A DNA stretch of 11,312 bases, taken from NCBI GenBank assembly GCA_947372155.1, contig CANBSM010000128.1, positions 1 through 11,312 of the forward strand, read 5' to 3'. Numbering within the stretch: the stretch's first letter is position 1; every line of letters starts with the position of its first letter. Made by a program: the position numbers and the translations under genes. The stretch comes from Burkholderiaceae bacterium. GTDB taxonomy: Bacteria; Pseudomonadota; Gammaproteobacteria; Burkholderiales; Burkholderiaceae. This document shows positions 1 to 8,125 of the stretch, in pieces. The notes under the pieces were generated by a model. It was given only the letters and a program-made list of their open reading frames with translations. It was not told the DNA's origin and made no database searches.

Positions 1-534
1 GCTGAATTAACCAAAATTAAGCAGCTTAATCCTGAAGTGGTTTACTTTGGTGGCTTGACCCCAATTGGTATCCGTATTCGTACACAAATGGATCGCTTGG
101 GTATTAAGGCGGTATTTGAGGGAACTTCTGGAATTAAGTCTGATGCTTACATCGAGGGCTTAGGTAAATTGTCTGAAGGTTCTTTGTCTTTCATCGAAGG
201 TGCGCCTTGGGAAAAACTCCCGGGTGGGCTTGAGTTCACTGCGAAGTACGCACAACAAAAGTATCCAGATGCGCCTGAAGCCTACGGTCCTTTTGCGTAT
301 ACAGCCGCCAATCTCATCATGGCTGCAATTGAAAAGGCTGGCCCTAATCGTAAGAATGTGATGGAAGTTTTAAACAACACCCAAAACGTAGAAACGATTA
401 TTGGCAAAGTGAGCTTTGATGATCATCGCCAAAACATTGTTCCTTTGATCTCCAAGTATGTTGCACAAGATGGCAAATGGGTTCTCTGGGAAGATAGCCT
501 CTATGCTAAGAAGCAGCGTAAGTTAGGCCAGTAA
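1..534 (+). CDS. Branched-chain amino acid-type ABC transporter substrate-binding protein (LivK-like), 3' part only
   Basis: This is the C-terminal 177 residues of a periplasmic binding protein; the frame is open from base 1, so the start and signal peptide lie outside the window. Visible family features are the lobe II strand 'EVVYFGG' followed by 'RTQMDRLGIK', the segment 'AYGPFAYTAANLIMAAIE' and the closing 'GKVSFDDHRQN' and 'KWVLWED' stretches, as in type I periplasmic binding proteins of the HAAT (LivK) group. In this family the protein captures branched-chain amino acids, amides or other small organic acids and delivers them to the LivHM permease. The gene is 31 bp upstream of livH on the same strand and clearly heads or nearly heads the operon. 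The ligand cannot be told from sequence: LivK-like proteins also bind amides, urea, aromatic acids and amino acid derivatives. Confidence 0.9.
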   Translation, partial: AELTKIKQLNPEVVYFGGLTPIGIRIRTQMDRLGIKAVFEGTSGIKSDAYIEGLGKLSEGSLSFIEGAPWEKLPGGLEFTAKYAQQKYPDAPEAYGPFAYTAANLIMAAIEKAGPNRKNVMEVLNNTQNVETIIGKVSFDDHRQNIVPLISKYVAQDGKWVLWEDSLYAKKQRKLGQ

Positions 535-565
535 TTGAAATCGCAGTAGAAGAGGGTAATTTTGC

Positions 566-1498
566 ATGTCATTTGATATTTTTTTGCAGTACCTACTCAA
601 TGGTTTGATGTTGGGTGTAATTTATGCAATCGTGGCAGTTGGATTTACCCTCTACTTCGGTGTTTTAGATGTCATTAAGTTTTCTCACGGTGACATCCTC
701 ATGGTGGGGGCCTTTGCTGGCCTCACCGCCTATATTGGTATAGCTGAGACGTTTACTTCGCCTTGGCTACAGCTTTTAGTGTTGGTAGTAGTGAGTCTGG
801 CTGTTGCAGCCTTTCTTGGTGCAGTCATTGCACGCTACCTCATCCTGCCTTTGCAGAAAGCGCCCCCAATCAACACCTTATTGGTAACCTTGATGTTGGG
901 CCTAGCGCTGCGTGAATTAGTCCGTTTGTTTTATCCAAATGGATCCAATCCCAAACCTTTCCCCAAGTTGCTGCCAGTAGATGGGATCGTTCTCGGTGAA
1001 TTTACTTTGCGTTCCGACAGTCTCATCTTGCTTATCACTGGAGTGTTAATCATTGTTGCGGTTCAACGTCTGATTACTAAGAGCAAAATTGGCTTGGCTA
1101 TTCGTGCGGTTGCACAAGATAGTGAAACAGCACGCATCATGGGCATTAACTTCCATCGAATTGTCTTGATCACATTCATGTTAGGTTCAGCCTTGGCTGC
1201 GCTGGCTGGCTTAATGAACGGCCTGTATTACAACGAAGTCAATTTCAGCATGGGTTTATTGCTAGGCGTGATTGGATTCTCGGCTGCAGTAGTGGGTGGC
1301 TTGGGAAATTTCTATGGGGCGATTGTGGGAGGGTTCTTATTTGCAGGACTCCAAACGATTGGCGCTGTTCTGTTGCCGGCCATAATGCCGAGCGTTCCTA
1401 GTGCATACAAAGACGTCTTTGCCTTTGCGGTAATTATCATCATCATGGGATTGAAGCCTACAGGCTTGATTTCTGAAAAATCCAGCGAGCGAGTTTAA
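566..1498 (+). CDS. livH: Branched-chain amino acid-type ABC transporter permease LivH
   Basis: A 310-residue inner-membrane protein made mostly of hydrophobic segments (about eight), with the LivH family pattern. The N-terminal segment at residues 8-30 contains 'GLMLGVIYAIVAVGFTLYFG', followed by 'FSHGDILMVGAF' at 39-50. The cytoplasmic loop that contacts the ATPases is around 175-196 ('IGLAIRAVAQDSETARIMGI'), and a glycine-rich helix pair 'SAAVVGGLGNFYGAIVGGF' lies at about 239-257. It forms the translocation pore with LivM. Start ATG 566 is preceded by AGAGGG at 551-556, a usable ribosome binding site. The length is normal for the family (about 290-310). It lies between the binding protein and livM, two bases before the latter. 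Confidence 0.93.
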   Translation: MSFDIFLQYLLNGLMLGVIYAIVAVGFTLYFGVLDVIKFSHGDILMVGAFAGLTAYIGIAETFTSPWLQLLVLVVVSLAVAAFLGAVIARYLILPLQKAPPINTLLVTLMLGLALRELVRLFYPNGSNPKPFPKLLPVDGIVLGEFTLRSDSLILLITGVLIIVAVQRLITKSKIGLAIRAVAQDSETARIMGINFHRIVLITFMLGSALAALAGLMNGLYYNEVNFSMGLLLGVIGFSAAVVGGLGNFYGAIVGGFLFAGLQTIGAVLLPAIMPSVPSAYKDVFAFAVIIIIMGLKPTGLISEKSSERV

Positions 1499-1500
1499 GT

Positions 1501-2643
1501 ATGAAGTTATTAATATCTACCTTCATTGCCTGCCTGGTCTATTGCATTCTGTTGCTCGGCTCTGAAAATCAGTTAGAAGTAGGTGCTCTCGTAATCCTCG
1601 CATTTGTAACCAGTTTGGTTGGTAAAAAATTGGGGTTGATGGATAAGCTTGCGCTTGCCGTAAGAGAGCATCCGCAGTTTCCTGCTTATGCCTCGATTGC
1701 AGGTGTGCTCATAACCATGCTGGTGTTCCACAATTCACACTTTGCGCTCTTGATGCTCGCTACAGTGCTGATTTATTCCATTGTTTGCCTTGGTTTAAAT
1801 ATTCAATTTGGATATGTCGGCATCGTGAACTTTGCGGGCGCTGCTTTCTTTGGTATTGGAAGTTATACCGCTGCAATTTTGGCGACTCACACTGCGATTC
1901 CACATTTGCTGGTGCTTTTTATTGCTGCCGGTATCTCTGCCTTGATTGGCTCTATATTGATTTACCCTGTGCTGAGAACCCGCGGGCACTATGCAGCATT
2001 GGTGACCATTGCATTTGGCATCCTATTCCGTAATTTCTTGGAGGTGAATGACACCCTGGGTGGTCCACAAGGATTGAAGATTCCTCCACTCACAATTTTT
2101 GGTTGGAACCTATCCGACGGTTTGGATATTGGTGGATTTGAGCTGTCTTTCTATATCCCATACCTACTGATCGCACTAGTTCTGCTCATTGCTAGCTTCA
2201 GAATTACCCGTAACCTTGAGCGCTCATGGATAGGCTTAAGTATGGATATGGTTCGCACCGATGAAATTGCGGCCTCTACTTTTGGCGTGAATATTGCACA
2301 CTGGAAGGTAGTGGCATTTACATTGGGCAACTTCATTGCTGGTATGGCGGGCGCGCTTTATGGAATGATGACTGCTTATGTTGCTCCCAATAACTTTACC
2401 TTTGCAGACTCTTTGATTTTGGTATCGATTGTGATTTTGGGTGGTATAGGTAACCCATGGGGAATTATTCCTGCTGCAGCTATTGTCGTGATTCTCCCTG
2501 AGAAGCTTCAGTTCATTCAGGAATACCGTTTCTTGCTGTATGCCATTGTGGTGATCTTAATCTTGCTATTCCGTCCTGATGGCTTATTGCCAAGGCGGAT
2601 TCGTGAATATTTCCCGGGAAACAAAGCGGGAGGTCAAAAATGA
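1501..2643 (+). CDS. livM: Branched-chain amino acid-type ABC transporter permease LivM
   Basis: A 380-residue membrane protein, the second pore subunit. The LivM core starts near residue 80. It has 'GLNIQFGYVGIVNFAGAAFF' at 98-117, 'GIGSYTAAILA' just after, 'TLGGPQGLKI' at 185-194, an ATPase-contact loop at about 241-264 and 'VILGGIGNPWG' at 311-321. It ends in the typical 'LLFRPDGLLP' (355-364). About 75 residues precede the core with two extra hydrophobic stretches (4-20 and 26-41), making it longer than the minimal LivM but shorter than the E. coli protein. The start is two bases after the livH stop. The stop overlaps the livG start in an ATGA tetranucleotide at 2640-2643, indicating translational coupling. 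Confidence 0.92.
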   Translation: MKLLISTFIACLVYCILLLGSENQLEVGALVILAFVTSLVGKKLGLMDKLALAVREHPQFPAYASIAGVLITMLVFHNSHFALLMLATVLIYSIVCLGLNIQFGYVGIVNFAGAAFFGIGSYTAAILATHTAIPHLLVLFIAAGISALIGSILIYPVLRTRGHYAALVTIAFGILFRNFLEVNDTLGGPQGLKIPPLTIFGWNLSDGLDIGGFELSFYIPYLLIALVLLIASFRITRNLERSWIGLSMDMVRTDEIAASTFGVNIAHWKVVAFTLGNFIAGMAGALYGMMTAYVAPNNFTFADSLILVSIVILGGIGNPWGIIPAAAIVVILPEKLQFIQEYRFLLYAIVVILILLFRPDGLLPRRIREYFPGNKAGGQK

Positions 2644-3434
2644 ATTCAGTGACATCATCCAAGAAGCAGATTCTGGTTGCCGACAAACTCACCATGCGTT
2701 TTGGTGGGGTGACAGCGTTAGATTCATTAGATCTTCATGTGAATGAGGGTGAAGTATTGGGCTTGCTAGGTCCTAATGGCTCAGGCAAGACTACATTCTT
2801 TAATGTGATTACCGGCCTGTATCAAGCAAGCTCAGGAAGCGTTTCATTTCGTGGTGAAGACTTGACTGATGCCACTGCGCAGCAAGTATATTTGCATGCG
2901 ATTACTCGTACGTTTCAGCGCTCACGCTTATCTTTACCGCTGACTGTCTTTGACAACATTGCCATTGGTGATAACCGTCGATTAAATACCGGGCTTTTCT
3001 TCAATTTATTTCAAAGAGAGAAGTTCAAGGAAGAATACGAAGGCTTGGTTGAGCAGGTAAGACAGCTGCTCCTCACATTTAATCCTAAATTAGCCGACAA
3101 GATATTTGAGCCCGTTGCCAGCCTCCCAATGATTGATCGCCGCCGCATTGAAATCTGCAGAGCCCTGATCAGTCAGCCGGATTTACTTCTTTTGGATGAG
3201 CCCTCAGCAGGCATGACGCATGATGAGACCGCTGAAGTCATGGATGATATTTTGCAGGTTCGCAGCAAGATTAAGCCATTCACTATTATTTTGATTGAGC
3301 ATGAAATGGGTTTGATTCAGCGGATGACTGAGCGTTGCATTGTTCTGAACTATGGCAAGAAGATTGCTGAGGGTACTTACGATGAGATTGTGAGTAATCG
3401 TGAAGTGCAAGTCGCCTACTTAGGACAGGAATAA
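2640..3434 (+). CDS. livG: Branched-chain amino acid-type ABC transporter ATP-binding protein LivG (altered signature motif)
   Basis: A 264-residue ABC ATPase with Walker A 'GPNGSGKTT' at 44-52, Q-loop Gln93 in 'TFQRSRL', Walker B 'LLLLDEP' ending at 188 (D186, E187) and switch histidine H221 in 'LIEHEMG'. The family usually has an ABC signature like LSYGQ or LAYGQ followed by QRRLEIAR. Here the same position (161-173) reads '[13 protein letters not shown]', so the glycine and glutamine of the signature are missing while the following helix '[10 protein letters not shown]' is kept. As nucleotide binding in the dimer uses the signature of the partner, the site formed with LivF Walker A may be asymmetric. 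The start overlaps the livM stop by four bases. The gene is otherwise complete and in frame, so it is probably functional. Confidence 0.92.
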   Translation: MNSVTSSKKQILVADKLTMRFGGVTALDSLDLHVNEGEVLGLLGPNGSGKTTFFNVITGLYQASSGSVSFRGEDLTDATAQQVYLHAITRTFQRSRLSLPLTVFDNIAIGDNRRLNTGLFFNLFQREKFKEEYEGLVEQVRQLLLTFNPKLADKIFEPVASLPMIDRRRIEICRALISQPDLLLLDEPSAGMTHDETAEVMDDILQVRSKIKPFTIILIEHEMGLIQRMTERCIVLNYGKKIAEGTYDEIVSNREVQVAYLGQE

Positions 3435-3436
3435 TC

Positions 3437-4144
3437 ATGGCCCTATTAGAGATTGAACACATCTATACCGCATACGATCGGATTGACGTATTGGAGGATG
3501 TATCCATCAAGGTAGAGAAAGGTGAAATCACCTGCATTCTGGGTGCCAATGGAGCCGGCAAATCGACTTTAATTCGTTCCGTCCTGGGATTGACGCCAGC
3601 TAATCGCGGAAAAATTATTTTTAATGGTGTAGATATTGCCCATTTGCCAACACATCGCATTATTGAAGCGGGGATTGCATGCGTTCCAGAAGGACGTCGT
3701 GTTTTTCCACGCATGACAGTAGATGAAAATCTATCCGCTGGCGCTTATTTGGTGACCGATAAAAAGGTTATTGAACAGCGTCGTGAGCATGTAAAGCATT
3801 TATTTCCTCGCCTTGCAGAGCGCTCTAATCAGTTGGCGGGCACCATGTCCGGTGGTGAGCAGGCCATGCTGGCTATTAGTCGCAGCTTAATGAGTTCGCC
3901 TGAGTTGCTCATATTTGATGAGCCTTCACTGGGACTGTCACCTTTGTTTGTAAAAGAAAACTTTAAGATCATTAAAGAAATCAATCAAATGGGAACCACG
4001 GTCTTATTAGTTGAGCAGAATGTTCGTCAAACACTAGCTATTGCTCATCGTGGATACGTTATTTCTAAAGGCCAGGTGGTAGCAGAGGGCAGTGCTACCG
4101 CATTGGCTGAGAACGCTGAAGTACAAGCCGCTTATTTTGGATAA
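3437..4144 (+). CDS. livF: Branched-chain amino acid-type ABC transporter ATP-binding protein LivF
   Basis: A 235-residue ABC ATPase, the usual LivF length. It shows Walker A 'GANGAGKST' at 36-44, the LivF-specific Q-loop region '[17 protein letters not shown]' at 83-99, a canonical signature 'MSGGEQ' at 137-142 and Walker B 'LLIFDEP' with D161 and E162. The switch position is Q194 in 'LLVEQN'; a glutamine here in place of histidine is common in LivF proteins. It partners LivG to power uptake through LivHM. Start ATG 3437 lies two bases after the livG stop, with AGGA in the end of livG as a weak ribosome binding site. The stop codon directly abuts the ATG of the downstream hydrolase. Confidence 0.93.
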   Translation: MALLEIEHIYTAYDRIDVLEDVSIKVEKGEITCILGANGAGKSTLIRSVLGLTPANRGKIIFNGVDIAHLPTHRIIEAGIACVPEGRRVFPRMTVDENLSAGAYLVTDKKVIEQRREHVKHLFPRLAERSNQLAGTMSGGEQAMLAISRSLMSSPELLIFDEPSLGLSPLFVKENFKIIKEINQMGTTVLLVEQNVRQTLAIAHRGYVISKGQVVAEGSATALAENAEVQAAYFG

Positions 4145-5296
4145 ATGATGATGACCAATGGTATTCCCGATCCAATTGAATTAACGCAAGAACTGATTCG
4201 CTTCAATACGATTAATCCTCCGGGTAATGAAGATCAAGTTTGCAACTATTTAGCCAAGCTTTTAGAGTCAGTCGGATACGAATGCCGCAAGATTGAATTT
4301 GCTCCGCATCGAATGAGTTTGGTAGCCAAAATTGGCGCCTGTACCGAAGAAAAACCCAGCATTTGCTTTACCGGTCATGTCGATGTAGTTCCCTTAGGTG
4401 CTCGCACTTGGAAATATGAACCTTTTGCCGGGATTATTGAAGATGGCAAGTTATATGGACGCGGCTCTAGCGATATGAAGAGTGGTGTAGCTGCTTTTGT
4501 TGTTGCGGCTATGAAAATGGCTGACTCAGCAAAGCAGGGTGCTGGCGTGAGCATGATCATTACCGCAGGAGAAGAGACGGGCTGCGAAGGCGCCTTTCAT
4601 TTGGCGGCTAATCAGGAGATATTAGATTTTCTGGGTCCAGCCGGATGCTTTATCGTGGCTGAACCAACTGCCAATGAACCTTTGCTAGGTCATAAAGGGG
4701 CCTACTGGTTAAAGGCCTCCACTGATGGTGTTACCGCACATGGCTCGATGCCTGAGCGTGGCGACAACGCGTTTTATAAGTTAGCCAAGGCCGCCTTAAC
4801 TTTAGAGAAATTTTCCTTTGATACTCCTGTCCATGAGTTAATGGGGCAGGGCACCCTTAACGTGGGTACCGCCAAATCAGGCATCAATATCAACTCGGTT
4901 CCTGATGCTGCTGAAATGACCTTAGATATTCGTACGGTTGCGGGCCAAAGCCATCAACATATTTATGGTTGCCTATGCAAAGCACTAGGACCCGCCGTTC
5001 GCCTAGATACTATTATTGATATCGAGGGTGTGTTCACGCCGGCTACAGATCCCTGGATGGCAAGCGTGTTTGATTTTTGTGAAAAAATTAATGGGGTTCG
5101 TCCGGTTGAAAAAACTGTGTCTTACTTTACCGATGCATCAGCATTAAAGCCTGCAATCGGCAATCCACCCACGGTGATTCTGGGGCCAGGCCAGCCAGAA
5201 ATGGCCCATCAAACAGACGAATTTTGCTATGTCGACAAAATTACAGACGCAACTCAGTTATTTTCTGAATTAATTCTCGACTGGCAGGCCCACTAA
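4145..5296 (+). CDS. M20 family metallopeptidase/deacylase (ArgE/DapE-like)
   Basis: A 383-residue cytoplasmic zinc amidohydrolase of the M20 family (acetylornithine deacetylase, succinyl-diaminopimelate desuccinylase, carboxypeptidase G2). The di-metal site is complete: H78 and D80 in 'GHVDVVP', bridging D110 in 'GRGSSDMKSG', general-base E143 and ligand E144 in 'AGEETGCEG', E173 in 'VAEPT', and terminal H355 in 'EMAHQTDE'. The dimerisation (lid) domain, about 185-290, contains the conserved 'TAHGSMPERGDNA' at 198-210. No signal peptide is seen. The start abuts the livF stop and consists of three successive ATG codons with no clear Shine-Dalgarno sequence, so translation is likely coupled to livF. 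Location behind a HAAT transporter suggests it hydrolyses an imported N-acyl amino acid, dipeptide or related amide; that is inference. It could be a true ArgE or DapE, but the linkage argues against a biosynthetic role. Confidence 0.9.
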   Translation: MMMTNGIPDPIELTQELIRFNTINPPGNEDQVCNYLAKLLESVGYECRKIEFAPHRMSLVAKIGACTEEKPSICFTGHVDVVPLGARTWKYEPFAGIIEDGKLYGRGSSDMKSGVAAFVVAAMKMADSAKQGAGVSMIITAGEETGCEGAFHLAANQEILDFLGPAGCFIVAEPTANEPLLGHKGAYWLKASTDGVTAHGSMPERGDNAFYKLAKAALTLEKFSFDTPVHELMGQGTLNVGTAKSGININSVPDAAEMTLDIRTVAGQSHQHIYGCLCKALGPAVRLDTIIDIEGVFTPATDPWMASVFDFCEKINGVRPVEKTVSYFTDASALKPAIGNPPTVILGPGQPEMAHQTDEFCYVDKITDATQLFSELILDWQAH

Positions 5297-5421
5297 TTCT
5301 TTGCTTTGCATATATATATGTTGCATCGCAATAAATAAATTCTTAGTTAAGATAAGCACACGATAAATAGGGGTAATGCAGTCACCCCTGAAACCATAAA
5401 AGAATTTACAGGAGAGCACTC
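5297..5421 (+). promoter_or_regulatory. AT-rich intergenic leader of the iorAB-sox cluster, with weak promoter candidate
   Basis: This 125-bp gap holds no gene. Its left part is AT-rich, with a 12-bp perfect palindrome of alternating AT (5309-5320) and a small TTGC-ATC-GCAA inverted repeat (5321-5331). The best sigma70-like pair I can find is TTCTTA (5340-5345), 16 bp spacing, GATAAA (5362-5367), with 3/6 and 4/6 matches to consensus, so it is weak. A strong Shine-Dalgarno AGGAG at 5410-5414 precedes the ATG at 5422. I see no hairpin followed by a T-run that would end the transporter operon, so read-through is possible. Confidence 0.35.
5369..5389. repeat. 6-bp inverted repeat near the presumed transcription start of the iorAB-sox cluster
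   Basis: AGGGGT at 5369-5374 and ACCCCT at 5384-5389 are perfect inverted arms around a 9-nt loop. The element sits between the candidate -10 box and the ribosome binding site of the 2Fe-2S subunit gene. It could be an operator half-site pair or a small mRNA hairpin. It lacks a following T-run, so it is not a convincing terminator. Confidence 0.4.
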
Positions 5422-5871
5422 ATGGCTGAATTGAATGTCAATGGCAAAAAATACAAGGTAGACGTAGATCCAGATACCCCATTGCTTTGGGTGATTCGTG
5501 AGCAAGTTGGATTAACTGGTACCAAGTATGGATGTGGAGTGGGCCAATGCGGTGCTTGTACAGTGTTATTTGAAGGCCAAGCAATTCGTAGCTGCTCAAT
5601 TCCGGTGGCTGCAGCTGAAGGCAAAAGAATCGAGACGATTGAAAGTTTAGAGAAGAGTGGTCAGCTTTCCAAGGTTCAAAAAGCTTGGGTAGACAATCAA
5701 GTGCCCCAATGTGGTTACTGTCAGTCTGGCATGGTGATGGCAACAACCGCTTTGCTAAGAAATAATCCAAAGCCCACCGATGCTCAAATTGATGAGTCCA
5801 TTACCAATATCTGCCGTTGCGGCACGTTTCAGCAAGTCCGCGCAGCAATTCATGCGGCTAGCAAGGCTTAA
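5422..5871 (+). CDS. iorA: (2Fe-2S)-binding small subunit of a xanthine oxidase-family molybdenum hydroxylase (IorA-like)
   Basis: A 149-residue iron-sulfur subunit, the normal size for IorA-type proteins. The plant-type ferredoxin cluster uses C38, C43 and C46 in 'CGVGQCGAC' plus C58. The second, helical domain cluster uses C97 and C100 in 'CGYC' and C131 and C133 in 'CRC', so all eight cysteines are present. The protein passes electrons from the molybdenum centre on the partner subunit through two 2Fe-2S clusters to an external acceptor. There is no signal peptide, although the partner carries a Tat signal; co-export as a folded complex is the likely explanation. A good ribosome binding site, AGGAG at 5410-5414, lies 7 bases before the ATG. 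The partner gene follows after 10 bp. The symbol is by family likeness only; the substrate is unknown. Confidence 0.92.
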   Translation: MAELNVNGKKYKVDVDPDTPLLWVIREQVGLTGTKYGCGVGQCGACTVLFEGQAIRSCSIPVAAAEGKRIETIESLEKSGQLSKVQKAWVDNQVPQCGYCQSGMVMATTALLRNNPKPTDAQIDESITNICRCGTFQQVRAAIHAASKA

Positions 5872-5876
5872 GGGGA
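5871..5876 (+). promoter_or_regulatory. Ribosome binding site deciding the start of the molybdopterin subunit
   Basis: AGGGGA ends 5 bases before the ATG at 5882, directly after the stop codon of the preceding gene. It supports ATG 5882, and therefore the twin-arginine signal peptide, over the longer open frame from 5780. Confidence 0.7.
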
Positions 5877-5881
5877 AAGAC

Positions 5882-8098
5882 ATGACTACAAATACAAATA
5901 TTTCCCGTCGCCACTTTGTTATTGGCTCTAGCGCAATTGCCACGGGCTTAGCAATTGGCTTTGATCTCTCGTTTATGTCTGCTGCCAATGCAGCTATGGG
6001 CACTGGCACCACCGCTATGGCTCCACTAGCTAGCCCAGAAATTGGCGTATGGGTTGTGGTTAAGCCAAATGATGATGTTGTCGTTCGCATCGTTCGTTCT
6101 GAAATGGGTCAAGGCACTATTACTGGTTTGGCTCAGATGGTTGCAGAAGAGTTGCAGTGTGATTGGAAAAAAGTGTCTTATGACTACCCATCACCTGGTG
6201 AGAACTTAAAGCGTAACAAAGTGTGGGGTAGTTACTCTACTGGCGGTAGTCGCGGCATTCGTACTTCTGAGCAATATGTTCGCAAAGGCGGTGCTGCTGC
6301 GCGCATGATGTTGATTCAGGCTGCAGCCAATCAATGGAATGTCCCTGCGGCAGAGTGTGTAGCAAAAGATAGCGTGATTACCCACACACCGTCTGGCAAA
6401 AAGACAACCTTCGGTAAAGTATCTGTAGCGGCATCACAGTTGGAAGTGCCAAAAGACGTGCCTTTGAAGGATCCTAAAGAGTGGACCTTGATTGGTAAGC
6501 CCGTTAATCGTATCGACGGTGTTTCTGACAAAGTGACTGGACGACAGGTCTATGCAATTGACCTGAAGATGCCAGGCATGTTGGTGGCGAACATTAAAGA
6601 GTCTCCAGTATTTGGCGGCAAGGTCAAGAGCTACGATGCAGCTAAAGCGCAAAGCATGAAAGGCGTTAAGAAAGTAGTGCAAGTCGGTGACTCAGCAGTT
6701 GCAGTTGTTGCTGATACTTTCTGGCAAGCTAAAACTGCCTTAGATCAGGTGAATATTGTTTGGGATAACGGGACGAATGCCAATGTCTCCAGCGCCTCTA
6801 TTAAGAAGATGCTGGAAGATGGCTTGAACGCGGATGATGCCTTTGCTCACAATACCAACGGTGATGTCAAAGCAGCTATGTCTGGTGCTGCCAAGAAGTT
6901 GGAAGCTACCTATTTCTATCCATTCTTAAACCATGCAACCTTAGAGCCACAAACAGCCACTGCGAAGTGGACTGCTGACTCCTGTGAAGCATGGGTGCCA
7001 ACCCAAGACGGTGAAGCATCATTGGCTGCTGTGATCGCTGCTTCTGGACTTCCTGCAGATAAATGCAACGTTTACAAAGTAAATCTTGGTGGCGGCTTTG
7101 GGCGACGTGGTGCTTTCCAGGACTACACCACACAAGCGGTGAATATTGCCAAACAAATGCCAGGCACTCCTATCAAGTTGATTTGGACTCGTGAAGAGGA
7201 TATGACCCAAGGTCGCTACCATCCGGTCATGATGTGCAGGATGTCTGCTGCAATAGATGACAAGAAAAATGTGACAGCGGTCAATATGCGTTTATCGGGC
7301 CAATCTATTTTGGCTTCAGTTCGTCCAGCAGTGGTAGAGGCTAATAAAGGTAAAGATCCGCTAGCATTTCAGGGTGTGGATCCTACCGGTGAGCATGGTA
7401 TTACCTATAGCTTCCCCAATTTGAATATTGATTACGCTATGCGCAATACTCATGTGCCTCCCGGATTTTGGCGTGGCGTGAACGTCAACCAAAATGCCAT
7501 CTTTATTGAAACCTTTATGGATGAGATGGCTGAGGCTACGGGTATGGATGCCGTTGAATTCCGTCGTAAGCATATGGCAGAGTTCCCACGCGCAGTGGCT
7601 GTTCTCAACGCGGTAGCTGATGGCATTGGTTGGACTAAGCCAGCTGCACCAGGCGTGTATCGTGGCGTTGCTCAAATGCGTTCTTTCGGTAGTTATGTTG
7701 CTGCGGCCTGCGAACTTTCAGTTAAAAATGGCAATGAAGTGAAGATTCATCGTATTGTTGCCGCAACTGATCCGGGCTATGCAGTAAACCCTGCGCAAAT
7801 TGAACGCCAAGTATCTGGTTCATTCGTTTATGGCTTATCCGCTTTATTCGAAGAAGAGATCACTCTTGAAAAGGGTGCGGTTGTTCAGAAGAACTTTGAC
7901 ACCTTTAACTCAATTCGTCTCTATCAGATGCCAAAGGTCGAAACCATCATTATTCAAGGTGGCGGCAAGGAGTGGGGTGGAGTGGGTGAGCCAACGATTG
8001 CAGTAGCTGCACCAGCTGTACTCAATGCCATTTATCGCGCGACCGGGAAGCGTCTGCGTACGGTGCCGTTGAAAAACAGTGGCATCAAGTTGGTTTAA
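5882..8098 (+). CDS. iorB: Molybdopterin-binding large subunit of a xanthine oxidase-family hydroxylase, Tat-exported (IorB-like)
   Basis: A 738-residue subunit resembling isoquinoline 1-oxidoreductase beta and periplasmic aldehyde oxidases. It begins with a twin-arginine signal, 'SRRHFVIGS' at 8-16, then a hydrophobic stretch and a likely cut after 'ANA' (residue 37). The 'RSEMGQGTITGLAQMVAEE' block is at 72-90, the cofactor loop 'GGGFGRRG' at 403-410, 'GFWRGVNVNQNA' at 528-539, and the catalytic glutamate E703 in 'GVGEP' near the C terminus. In this family the enzyme hydroxylates N-heterocycles or oxidises aldehydes using water, with molybdenum bound to molybdopterin cytosine dinucleotide. 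The open frame reaches back to 5780, inside the previous gene, but the ribosome binding site and Tat signal favour ATG 5882. No FAD subunit or own cytochrome subunit accompanies it; the next gene is soxX, 27 bp away. Confidence 0.92.
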   Translation: MTTNTNISRRHFVIGSSAIATGLAIGFDLSFMSAANAAMGTGTTAMAPLASPEIGVWVVVKPNDDVVVRIVRSEMGQGTITGLAQMVAEELQCDWKKVSYDYPSPGENLKRNKVWGSYSTGGSRGIRTSEQYVRKGGAAARMMLIQAAANQWNVPAAECVAKDSVITHTPSGKKTTFGKVSVAASQLEVPKDVPLKDPKEWTLIGKPVNRIDGVSDKVTGRQVYAIDLKMPGMLVANIKESPVFGGKVKSYDAAKAQSMKGVKKVVQVGDSAVAVVADTFWQAKTALDQVNIVWDNGTNANVSSASIKKMLEDGLNADDAFAHNTNGDVKAAMSGAAKKLEATYFYPFLNHATLEPQTATAKWTADSCEAWVPTQDGEASLAAVIAASGLPADKCNVYKVNLGGGFGRRGAFQDYTTQAVNIAKQMPGTPIKLIWTREEDMTQGRYHPVMMCRMSAAIDDKKNVTAVNMRLSGQSILASVRPAVVEANKGKDPLAFQGVDPTGEHGITYSFPNLNIDYAMRNTHVPPGFWRGVNVNQNAIFIETFMDEMAEATGMDAVEFRRKHMAEFPRAVAVLNAVADGIGWTKPAAPGVYRGVAQMRSFGSYVAAACELSVKNGNEVKIHRIVAATDPGYAVNPAQIERQVSGSFVYGLSALFEEEITLEKGAVVQKNFDTFNSIRLYQMPKVETIIIQGGGKEWGGVGEPTIAVAAPAVLNAIYRATGKRLRTVPLKNSGIKLV

Positions 8099-8125
8099 GA
8101 GTTAGCTCACAGTGACATTGTGTCG

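Noticed and set aside
4145..5296. Assigning the hydrolase as argE or dapE
   Set aside because: Metal ligands are shared across the M20 family and do not separate the members; linkage to a transporter argues against naming a biosynthetic gene.
5297..5340. Terminator for the transporter operon
   Set aside because: The AT palindrome at 5309-5320 is too weak as an RNA hairpin and no T-run follows; nothing else in the gap fits an intrinsic terminator.
5780..5881. N-terminal 34-codon extension of the molybdopterin subunit starting inside the 2Fe-2S gene
   Set aside because: It overlaps the C-terminal cysteine-motif coding region in another frame, has no ribosome binding site, and would bury the twin-arginine signal; ATG 5882 follows AGGGGA at the right distance.
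5438..7675. Several antisense open frames of 66-111 codons opposite iorA and iorB
   Set aside because: They mirror the codon pattern of clearly conserved plus-strand genes, have no recognisable motifs and no ribosome binding sites of note.
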